DNA from: Tardiphaga sp.
GTDB lineage: Bacteria; Pseudomonadota; Alphaproteobacteria; Rhizobiales; Xanthobacteraceae
Length of the DNA: 5,779 nt
Assembly (NCBI GenBank): GCA_014377915.1
Contig: JACMOT010000434.1
Coordinates: 1-5,779 of the forward strand
Direction: 5' to 3'
A program made the translations under genes and the position numbers. Below, piece after piece: positions 1 through 5,779 of the stretch. Each line of letters begins with the position of its first letter. Position 1 is the stretch's first letter. The notes under the pieces are model-generated. The model saw only the letters and a list, made by a program, of their open reading frames with translations. It was not told the origin of the DNA and ran no database searches.

Positions 1-1240
<1,240 letters not shown>

Positions 1241-1453
1241 GCCGCGCGTGACCTTGCCGGTTACCGTCGCTATACAGCAATCATGCAACCTGTCACCGGC
1301 CGCATCATGGTCCGTTAAGCCAATGGAACAATGATGTGATGTGCGGCGGGATAGCTGTTTTCCGGCCTCGCCGGACGTGCCATATCACCGTCACCAGAAC
1401 CGGCCGCTGAGCCGATTCGCGGTTTTGAGATTACAAGCGGACCTGAGCAGCCG
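1241..1453. other. radA-cvpA intergenic region, no gene recognised
   Basis: This 213-bp gap shows no convincing coding frame, tRNA or other RNA gene. It contains a short perfect hairpin (TCCGGC / GCCGGA, loop CTC, 1361-1375) that is not followed by a T-run, so it is not a typical intrinsic terminator. A 9-bp direct repeat, ACCGGCCGC, occurs at 1295-1303 and 1399-1407. The gap is long enough to hold the promoter of the cvpA-purF unit, but I could not identify convincing -35 and -10 boxes. Confidence 0.5.
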
Positions 1454-2086
1454 ATGCCGATAACGATTCTCGATCTTGTCCTGCTCGGGGTGATGCTGAT
1501 CTCCGGCCTGCTGGCGATGGTCCGCGGCTTCATGCGCGAGATCCTCTCGATCGCCGCCTGGGGCGCCGCCGCGCTGGTGACGCTGTTCGCGTTCCAGAAG
1601 CTGCTGCCGACCGCGAAGACCTATTTCAACAATGATACGGTCGCCAGCGTCGTCGTGGTCGCCGGCGTGTTCATCGGTACCTTGATCATCGTCTCGATCA
1701 TCACGGTGCGGATCTCCGACATGATTCTCGATTCGCGCATCGGCGCACTGGATCGCACGCTCGGTTTCCTGTTCGGCCTCGCCCGCGGCCTGCTGATCGT
1801 GGTGGTGGCATTCCTGTTCTTCAGCTGGCTGGTCCCGGACAAGCAGCGTCCGGACTGGGTGACGTCGGCGAAATCACGCGTTGTTTTGCAGGGAACCGGC
1901 GATTGGCTGATGGCGCTCTTGCCGGATGACCCGGAAAACACCATCTTGAAGAGATTCAAGAAGAACAAGCCCGATGAGGATTCAACCGACGCCGAGCCGG
2001 CCGCACCGGCTGCTGGCGATGGATACACCAAGCCTGCCCGCGACAGCCTCAAAAAGCTGATCGATGGCAAACCGGCGACCAAGTAG
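1454..2086 (+). CDS. cvpA: CvpA family inner-membrane protein
   Basis: The 210-residue product matches the CvpA family, which in E. coli is needed for colicin V production and is encoded just before purF; its molecular role is still unclear. Four hydrophobic segments are visible at about 5-23, 30-51, 62-85 and 104-127, so it should span the inner membrane. Family-type features are the RGFMRE turn at 24-29 and the IGALDRTLGFLFGLARGLL segment at 96-114. The region after residue 127 is hydrophilic: a basic stretch near 165-172, an acidic and Ala/Pro-rich linker, then a short GYTKPARDSLKKLI motif that looks like a terminal amphipathic helix. The ATG at 1454 is preceded by only a weak purine-rich site (GAG-AG near 1445-1450). 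purF starts 47 bp downstream, so co-transcription is likely. Length and topology are ordinary for the family. Confidence 0.93.
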   Translation: MPITILDLVLLGVMLISGLLAMVRGFMREILSIAAWGAAALVTLFAFQKLLPTAKTYFNNDTVASVVVVAGVFIGTLIIVSIITVRISDMILDSRIGALDRTLGFLFGLARGLLIVVVAFLFFSWLVPDKQRPDWVTSAKSRVVLQGTGDWLMALLPDDPENTILKRFKKNKPDEDSTDAEPAAPAAGDGYTKPARDSLKKLIDGKPATK

Positions 2087-2098
2087 TTCGCAGTCCCC

Positions 2099-2113
2099 CG
2101 CGAGTTTCTTGCG
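2099..2113 (+). other. small hairpin in the cvpA-purF spacer
   Basis: The bases CGCGAG-TTT-CTTGCG can pair as a 6-bp stem, including one G-U pair, with a three-base loop. It sits just upstream of the purF ribosome binding site. It has no following T-run. A role in setting the relative expression of cvpA and purF is possible but not shown by the sequence. Confidence 0.25.
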
Positions 2114-2117
2114 ACAT

Positions 2118-2123
2118 GAGAGG
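2118..2123 (+). promoter_or_regulatory. purF ribosome binding site
   Basis: GAGAGG lies 10 bases before the ATG at 2134. The alternative in-frame ATG at 2116 overlaps this motif and has no purine-rich sequence before it (the preceding bases are pyrimidine-rich, TTTCTTGCGAC). The site therefore favours 2134 as the purF start. Confidence 0.6.
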
Positions 2124-2133
2124 CGATGAACCA

Positions 2134-3645
2134 ATGCAAAGCCCTTCCCAAGACGCAGCGAAACCCAAACTCGAACCAGACCAACATCACAACTACCGCG
2201 ATCCGGACCTCGATGGCGACATGCTGCGCGAAAAGTGCGGCGTGTTCGGTATCTTCAACCATCCCGACGCCGCTGCCATTACCGCGCTCGGGCTGCACGC
2301 TTTGCAGCATCGCGGCCAGGAGGCCGCCGGCATCGTCTCGTTCGAAGGCGGCCGGTTTCATTCCGAACGCCGGCTCGGTCTCGTCGGCGACACCTTCTCC
2401 CGCGCCGATGTGATCGCGCGACTGCCCGGTACCGCCGCGGTCGGCCACACCCGCTACTCCACCACCGGCGAAACCATTCTGCGCAACGTGCAGCCGCTAT
2501 TCGCCGAGCTCAATGCCGGTGGCTTCGCGGTCGCCCATAACGGCAACCTCACCAACGGCCTGACCTTGCGTCGCGAGCTGGTGCGCCACGGCGCCATGAT
2601 GCAATCGACCACCGACACCGAAGTGATCCTGCATCTGGTCGCGCAGTCGAAGCGCAACCGCTTCATCGACCGCTATATCGAGGCGCTGCGCGCCATCGAA
2701 GGCGCCTATGCTCTGGTATCGCTGACCAACAAGAAGCTGGTCGGCGCCCGTGATCCGCTCGGCATCCGCCCGCTGGTGCTGGGCGACCTCGACGGCTCGC
2801 CGATCCTGGCCTCGGAGACCTGCGCGCTCGACATCATCGGCGCCAAATTCATCCGCGACATCGAGCCCGGCGAGGTCATCGTGTTCGACGAGAACGGCGC
2901 GCAGAGCCACAAGCCGTTCGCGCCGCTGCCGCCGCGGCCCTGCATCTTCGAATATATCTACTTGCCCCGGCCCGCCTCGAGCGTCGGCGACCGCTCGGTC
3001 TACGACGTGCGCAAGGCGATGGGCGCGCAGCTCGCCCGCGAGACCCATGTCGAGGCCGACGTCATCGTGCCGGTCCCGGATTCCGGCGTCCCCGCCGCGA
3101 TCGGCTATTCCCGCGAATCCGGCATTCCGTTCGAGCTCGGCATCATCCGCAACCATTATGTCGGCCGCACCTTCATCCAGCCGACCCAGAGCGTGCGCGA
3201 CCTCGGCGTCCGCATGAAACATTCGGCCAACCGCGCCGCGATCGAAGGCAAGCGCATCGTGCTGATCGATGACAGCCTGGTGCGTGGCACCACGTCGAAG
3301 AAGATCGTCAAGATGATGCGCGACGCCGGCGCCAAGGAAGTGCACTTTCGCATCGCCTCGCCGCCGATCACCCATCCCGATTATTACGGCATCGACACGC
3401 CGGACCGCACCGGCCTGCTCGCCGCGACCCACACGCTCGAGGAAATGTGCGAGCTGATCGGCGCCGATTCGCTGGCCTTCGTCTCCGTGGACGGCATTTA
3501 CCGCGCGATGGGCGAACCCGGCCGCAACCCGGCAGCGCCGAAATTCGCCGACCACTGTTTCACCGGCGACTACCCGACCCCGCTGACCGACATGCGCGAG
3601 ATCGAAGCCCCGCGGCAGCTCTCGCTGCTGGCGGAAGCGAGCTGA
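2134..3645 (+). CDS. purF: Amidophosphoribosyltransferase (glutamine PRPP amidotransferase)
   Basis: PurF converts PRPP and glutamine to 5-phosphoribosylamine, the first committed step of purine synthesis, in the cytosol. The 503-residue product carries an N-terminal Ntn-type glutaminase domain: the nucleophile is Cys35, which becomes N-terminal after removal of a 34-residue propeptide; GHTRYSTTG is at 104-112 and HNGNLTNG (oxyanion-hole region) at 135-142. The C-terminal phosphoribosyltransferase domain has the PRPP loop [10 protein letters not shown] at 379-388. Sequences such as EYIYLPRP and [10 protein letters not shown] place it with Bacillus-type PurF. Of the four Bacillus iron-sulfur ligand positions only Cys270 seems to remain: THPDYYG has Asp416 where Bacillus has Cys, and the Bacillus CGQC segment is replaced around KFADHC (470-475). 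The start at 2134 is chosen from its ribosome binding site; ATG 2116 would add six residues. It likely shares a transcript with cvpA, and purine repressor or riboswitch signals were not seen. Confidence 0.97.
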   Translation: MQSPSQDAAKPKLEPDQHHNYRDPDLDGDMLREKCGVFGIFNHPDAAAITALGLHALQHRGQEAAGIVSFEGGRFHSERRLGLVGDTFSRADVIARLPGTAAVGHTRYSTTGETILRNVQPLFAELNAGGFAVAHNGNLTNGLTLRRELVRHGAMMQSTTDTEVILHLVAQSKRNRFIDRYIEALRAIEGAYALVSLTNKKLVGARDPLGIRPLVLGDLDGSPILASETCALDIIGAKFIRDIEPGEVIVFDENGAQSHKPFAPLPPRPCIFEYIYLPRPASSVGDRSVYDVRKAMGAQLARETHVEADVIVPVPDSGVPAAIGYSRESGIPFELGIIRNHYVGRTFIQPTQSVRDLGVRMKHSANRAAIEGKRIVLIDDSLVRGTTSKKIVKMMRDAGAKEVHFRIASPPITHPDYYGIDTPDRTGLLAATHTLEEMCELIGADSLAFVSVDGIYRAMGEPGRNPAAPKFADHCFTGDYPTPLTDMREIEAPRQLSLLAEAS

Positions 3646-3652
3646 CGCCAGT

Positions 3653-3680
3653 GTCGTCCCCGCGCCGGCGGGGATCGATA
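3653..3680 (+). repeat. REP-like palindromic unit A
   Basis: This unit begins GTCGTCCCCGC and forms a hairpin (CCCCGC / GCGGGG with loop GCCG). It lies 7 bases after the purF stop codon. It matches, in opposite orientation, unit B at 3749-3776 at about 25 of 28 positions. I recall similar GTCCCCGC...GCGGGGAC repeats from Bradyrhizobium-type genomes. Its location right behind purF means it will be at the 3' end of the purF transcript, where it may protect the end or weakly terminate; no T-run follows. Confidence 0.75.
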
Positions 3681-3748
3681 ACCTCCGGCGTAGTGGCGTC
3701 GGGCAAGGTTAGACAGCTGCGCAGTTCCGCATCATAACCCTCACCGTG

Positions 3749-3776
3749 TATGGGTCCCCGCCTGCGCGGGGACGAC
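3749..3776 (-). repeat. REP-like palindromic unit B
   Basis: This is the inverted partner of unit A. It forms a perfect 8-bp stem, GTCCCCGC / GCGGGGAC, with loop CTGC (3755-3774). It ends 15 bases before the SDR start codon, so it could also fold in the leader of any transcript running from purF into the SDR gene. Confidence 0.75.
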
Positions 3777-3791
3777 CTGTGAGAGTTACCC

Positions 3792-4532
3792 ATGACCCTG
3801 CCCCTCGCCTCCCGCCTCTCCCTCGTTACCGGCGCCTCGCGCGGCCTTGGCCGGGCCACCCCGCTGGCGTTGGCCAAGGCCGGCGCCCATGTCATCGCGG
3901 TGGCACGCACCCAGGGCGGCCTTGAAGAGCTCGACGATGCGATCCGCGCCGAGGGTGGCAGCGCCACGCTGGTGCCGCTCAGCCTGACCGATCTCGACGG
4001 CATCGCCCGGCTCGGCGCCGCGCTGCACGAGCGCCATGGCAGGCTCGACATCCTGGTTGGCAATGCCGGCATCGCCGGGCCGTCCTCGCCGCTCGGCCAT
4101 GTCGAGATGAAGCCCTGGAACGAGGTGATGGCGCTCCACGTCACTGCTAATTTCCAGCTGATCCGCTGCATGGAGCCGCTGCTGCGCCAGTCCGATGCCG
4201 GCCGCGCTCTGTTCGTCACATCAGCCGCCGCCCACCAGGCGCCGGCCTATCGCGGCCTCTACGCAACGTCCAAGGCGGCGCTCGACACATTGGTACGGGT
4301 ATGGGCCGCCGAGACCGCCACCACGCCGATTCGTGCCAATCTGTTCGACCCCGGCCCGATCCGTACCCACATCCGTGCCATCGTGATGCCCGGTGAGGAT
4401 CCGGAAACGCTGACCAGGCCGACGGAAGTGGCGCAAACCATGGTGCCGATGCTGCTGCCGTCCTGGACCGAGACCGGCCGGCTCTATGACTACTCAACCA
4501 AGAAGCTTCTGAGCTTTCAGCCACCGGCATAA
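3792..4532 (+). CDS. SDR family NAD(P)-dependent oxidoreductase
   Basis: The 246-residue product is a classical short-chain dehydrogenase/reductase with a Rossmann fold, expected to be cytosolic; the substrate cannot be read from the sequence. Visible motifs are the cofactor loop TGASRGLG (13-20), Arg39 at the end of the second strand (which suits NADP(H)), D67 after strand three, GNAG (90-93), catalytic Ser144, and the YxxxK pair Tyr157 and Lys161. PGPIRT follows at the usual place after strand six. Oddity: the helix-4 asparagine of the classical N-S-Y-K tetrad, normally within a VNVTANF-like segment, is His116 here (LHVTANF). The start ATG has GAGAG about 7 bases upstream. It follows purF in the same direction, separated by a REP pair; I recall such an SDR beside purF in related genomes, but no purine role is established. 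Confidence 0.93.
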   Translation: MTLPLASRLSLVTGASRGLGRATPLALAKAGAHVIAVARTQGGLEELDDAIRAEGGSATLVPLSLTDLDGIARLGAALHERHGRLDILVGNAGIAGPSSPLGHVEMKPWNEVMALHVTANFQLIRCMEPLLRQSDAGRALFVTSAAAHQAPAYRGLYATSKAALDTLVRVWAAETATTPIRANLFDPGPIRTHIRAIVMPGEDPETLTRPTEVAQTMVPMLLPSWTETGRLYDYSTKKLLSFQPPA

Positions 4533-4548
4533 GGCACTGGCCTCTCCC

Positions 4549-4602
4549 CGTCATTGCGAGGTCAGGGAAAGCCAATTGGCTATCCCTGACCTCGCAAGAA
4601 CG
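4549..4602. repeat. 54-nt near-perfect palindrome downstream of the SDR gene
   Basis: Two perfect 15-bp arms (4554-4568 and 4583-4597) enclose an A/A mismatch and the fully palindromic AGCCAATTGGCT (4570-4581). After a 2-base mismatch the pairing continues as CGT (4549-4551) with ACG (4600-4602). It starts 16 bases after the SDR stop, so the SDR transcript would end in a very stable hairpin. There is no T-run, so classical intrinsic termination is doubtful, but it could act as a bidirectional transcript end or an RNA 3' stabiliser. Confidence 0.8.
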
Positions 4603-4608
4603 ATCACT

Positions 4609-4767
4609 TGTCCCGGACGCGGCGCCATGCGCCTCCGCGGGAGGCGTCATGCGCCGCGGAGCCGGGACCGCCAAAAACACCGTTGCCTGATACGGTCCCG
4701 GCTCCGCGGAGCGGCATGGCGGCGATGCAAGGGCATCGCCTGAGAATGCCGCACCGCGTCCGGGACA
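4609..4767. repeat. 159-nt cloverleaf-forming repeat (closed four-way junction)
   Basis: An outer perfect 14-bp stem pairs 4609-4622 with 4754-4767 (TGTCCCGGACGCGG and complement). Inside are three adjoining arms. Arm 1 (4623-4653) has 13 bp with single-base bulges at C4626 and T4647 and a GCG loop. Arm 2 is a perfect 17-bp stem (4654-4670 with 4693-4709) with a 22-base loop. Arm 3 (4711-4752) has a 7-bp and an 8-bp stem separated by a small internal loop and closed by AAGG. Only A4710 and A4753 are unpaired at the junction. Pairing was checked by eye. It does not resemble tRNA in size or conserved bases. I recall related TCCCGGACGCGG...GTCCGGGA repeats in Bradyrhizobium-type genomes. Confidence 0.75.
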
Positions 4768-4916
4768 CGAGTCCGACATTTCATATCTCAGGATCGGCCA
4801 ACAGGCCGGCCCCAAACTCGCAATGACGGCTGATGGTTCTCGCCGCGTCGCAAGATTGACTTGCCACGGCGTCGGTACTTCACTCCCTGCAAAGCGGGAT
4901 AACCCGCGTCGGGATC

Positions 4917-4923
4917 AGGGAGG
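4917..4923 (+). promoter_or_regulatory. strong ribosome binding site of the propeller gene
   Basis: AGGGAGG stands 8 bases before the ATG at 4932 and 14 bases before the next in-frame ATG at 4938, which supports 4932 as the start. It is the best Shine-Dalgarno match in the window. Confidence 0.75.
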
Positions 4924-4931
4924 CTGGCATC

Positions 4932-5779
4932 ATGCAGATGTCGAGGCGCATTCGTCTGTACGGGTTGATCGCCGGCACCGCCCTCGCATGGGCTGCCATC
5001 GTCGCCACCGCGCGTGCGACAGAAATCCCCCGCTTCGAGGTCGAGGCGTCGTGGCCCAAACCGCTGCCCAACAACTGGATCCTCGGTCAGGTCGGCGGCA
5101 TCACGGTCGACGGGCAAGGCCATATCTGGCTGATCCACCGGCCACGTTCGCTGACCGATGACGAGAAAGGCGCCAGCCTGACGCCGCCGCGATCAAAGTG
5201 CTGCGTCTCGGCGCCGCCGGTGCTCGAATTCGATTCCGACGGCAATTTGCTGCGCTCCTGGGGCGGCCCCGGTGAAGGCTATGAATGGGTTGGCCGCGAG
5301 CACGGCATCGAAGTCGACGACAAGGGCTTCGTCTGGATCGGCGGCAATGCCGACAACGACAATGCGATCCTGAAATTCACCCTCGACGGCAAGTTCGTGA
5401 TGCAGATCGGCAAGATCGCGCCGAGCAAGGGCAGCAACGACACCACTCAACTCGGCAAGCCGGCCGAGACCGCGCTCGACAAGGACGCCAACGAGATCTA
5501 TGTCGCCGATGGCTATGGCAACCGCCGCGTCATCGTGTTCAACGCCACCACCGGCGCCTACATCAGGCACTGGGGCGCCTATGGCAACAAGCCCAATGAC
5601 GACAAGCAGGCGGCCTACAATCCGGCGGCCCCGGTGTCCCAGCAATTCGCCAATCCCGTACATTGCGTCAAGCTTGCCCATGACGGGCTGGTCTATGTCT
5701 GCGACCGCATCAACAACCGCGTCCAGGTGTTCAAGAAGGACGGCAGCTTCGTGAAGGAATGGTTCTTCGAGAAGAACAC
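4932..5779 (+). CDS. Exported NHL-repeat beta-propeller protein, 3' end missing
   Basis: The frame is open from the ATG at 4932 to the window edge (282 full codons). The N-terminus is a typical Sec signal peptide: MQMSRRIR, a hydrophobic core at about 9-25, and an ARA cleavage site after residue 29, so the mature protein should be periplasmic or secreted. The mature part repeats an NHL-type blade pattern: VGGITVDGQGHIWLIHR (54-70), HGIEVDDKGFVWIGG (124-138), ALDKDANEIYVADGYGNRRVIVFN (split motif, 181-204) and VKLAHDGLVYVCDRINNRVQVFKKDG (246-271). At least four blades are present; six are usual, so more should follow. A Cys-Cys pair (90-91) precedes APPVLEFD, a feature I recall from secreted homologues. 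The fold resembles the lyase domain of peptidyl-alpha-hydroxyglycine amidating enzymes, but the catalytic residues cannot be judged from this part. Function unknown; it appears to be its own transcription unit. Confidence 0.9.
   Translation, partial: MQMSRRIRLYGLIAGTALAWAAIVATARATEIPRFEVEASWPKPLPNNWILGQVGGITVDGQGHIWLIHRPRSLTDDEKGASLTPPRSKCCVSAPPVLEFDSDGNLLRSWGGPGEGYEWVGREHGIEVDDKGFVWIGGNADNDNAILKFTLDGKFVMQIGKIAPSKGSNDTTQLGKPAETALDKDANEIYVADGYGNRRVIVFNATTGAYIRHWGAYGNKPNDDKQAAYNPAAPVSQQFANPVHCVKLAHDGLVYVCDRINNRVQVFKKDGSFVKEWFFEKN

Larger units (their letters stand above)
3653..3776. repeat. head-to-head REP pair (BIME-like element) between purF and the SDR gene
   Basis: The 124-bp block is bounded by two inverted copies of one palindromic unit and has a 68-bp core without a gene. 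Such REP pairs are usually spread by REP-associated tyrosine transposases (RAYT), none of which is encoded in this window. The block makes up nearly all of the purF-SDR spacer. The reading frames running through it, such as the one on the minus strand, are translations of repeat sequence and not genes. Confidence 0.7.
4548..4829. repeat. composite MITE/REP-like element with 13-bp terminal inverted repeats
   Basis: The ends are a perfect 13-bp inverted repeat, CCGTCATTGCGAG (4548-4560) and its complement (4817-4829). Between them lie a 54-nt palindrome and a 159-nt cloverleaf block. There is no coding capacity for a transposase. The core CATTGCGAG end motif is one I recall from dispersed repeats in several proteobacterial genomes. 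No clear target-site duplication flanks the ends. The element looks like one repeat into or next to which a second was inserted. Confidence 0.65.
4533..4931. other. 399-bp non-coding stretch between the SDR and propeller genes, mostly repeats
   Basis: The stretch holds a composite palindromic element (about 4548-4829, described separately) and then about 100 bp that lead into the propeller gene. That last part contains a small hairpin GCGGG-ATAA-CCCGC (4894-4907) and the propeller ribosome binding site. A TTGACT at 4856-4861 resembles a -35 box, but the matching -10 region (near 4878-4883) is poor, so I do not call a promoter. Open frames across the repeats are not genes. Confidence 0.6.

Noticed and set aside
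1361..1375. Hairpin behind radA as an intrinsic terminator
   Set aside because: The stem is only 6 bp and no T-run follows it; the TTT lies before it on the + strand.
2116..2118. Upstream in-frame ATG as the purF start
   Set aside because: It overlaps the GAGAGG motif that serves the ATG at 2134 and has no ribosome binding site of its own. It cannot be fully excluded.
1621..2448. Minus-strand open frame opposite cvpA and purF (275 residues)
   Set aside because: It overlaps two well-supported genes on the other strand and has no recognisable motif.
2497..3555. Long minus-strand open frame opposite purF (352 residues)
   Set aside because: It mirrors the codon pattern of purF on the other strand, has a composition typical of antisense frames in high-GC DNA, and shows no recognisable domain.
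4609..4767. Possible tRNA or known structured RNA because of its cloverleaf shape
   Set aside because: The arms are far too long, there is no anticodon or T-loop consensus, and no CCA end; a repeat element is more likely.
4216..4815. Minus-strand open frame across the SDR end and repeats (199 residues)
   Set aside because: A large part is a translation of the palindromic repeats and the rest is antisense to the SDR gene.
4856..4884. Promoter for the propeller gene starting at TTGACT
   Set aside because: The -35-like box is good, but no acceptable -10 box is found at 16-18 bases' spacing.
4823..5161. Plus-strand open frame of 112 residues overlapping the propeller start
   Set aside because: It is out of frame with the propeller gene, which has a strong ribosome binding site, signal peptide and NHL motifs.

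Overview
The window looks like chromosomal DNA of a high-GC alphaproteobacterium, most likely of the Bradyrhizobium / Rhodopseudomonas / Nitrobacter group (Nitrobacteraceae). The reasons are the GC-rich third codon positions, the gene order radA - cvpA - purF - short-chain dehydrogenase (SDR), which I recall from that group, and GC-rich REP-like palindromes of the kind I associate with those genomes. No database search was possible, so the placement is inference. All five coding regions lie on the + strand; no RNA gene, CRISPR array or transposase gene was seen.

Layout: 1-1240 is the 3' part of radA (DNA repair / recombination ATPase), whose zinc-finger N-terminus lies before the window. A 213-bp gap without a recognisable gene follows. 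cvpA (1454-2086, inner-membrane protein) and purF (2134-3645, first committed step of purine synthesis) are 47 bp apart and probably one transcription unit. A head-to-head pair of REP-like hairpins fills the gap to an SDR gene (3792-4532). A 399-bp non-coding stretch then holds an elaborate palindromic element (about 4548-4829): a 13-bp inverted repeat at its ends, a 54-nt palindrome at its left side, and a 159-nt block that can fold into an almost gap-free four-way (cloverleaf) junction. The window ends inside a gene for an exported NHL-repeat beta-propeller protein (4932 to beyond 5779), which has a signal peptide and a strong ribosome binding site.

The genes are mostly housekeeping. cvpA and purF form the purine/membrane module known from E. 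coli; the SDR is a neighbour of unknown substrate, and the propeller gene looks like a separate unit isolated by the repeats. The points most worth a second look are the cloverleaf repeat, a RadA copy in which the presumed catalytic glutamate of the SGEE motif reads as glycine, an SDR whose tetrad asparagine reads as histidine, and a PurF of the propeptide-bearing type that lacks the residues which bind the iron-sulfur cluster in Bacillus PurF. I found no clear new multi-gene system here.
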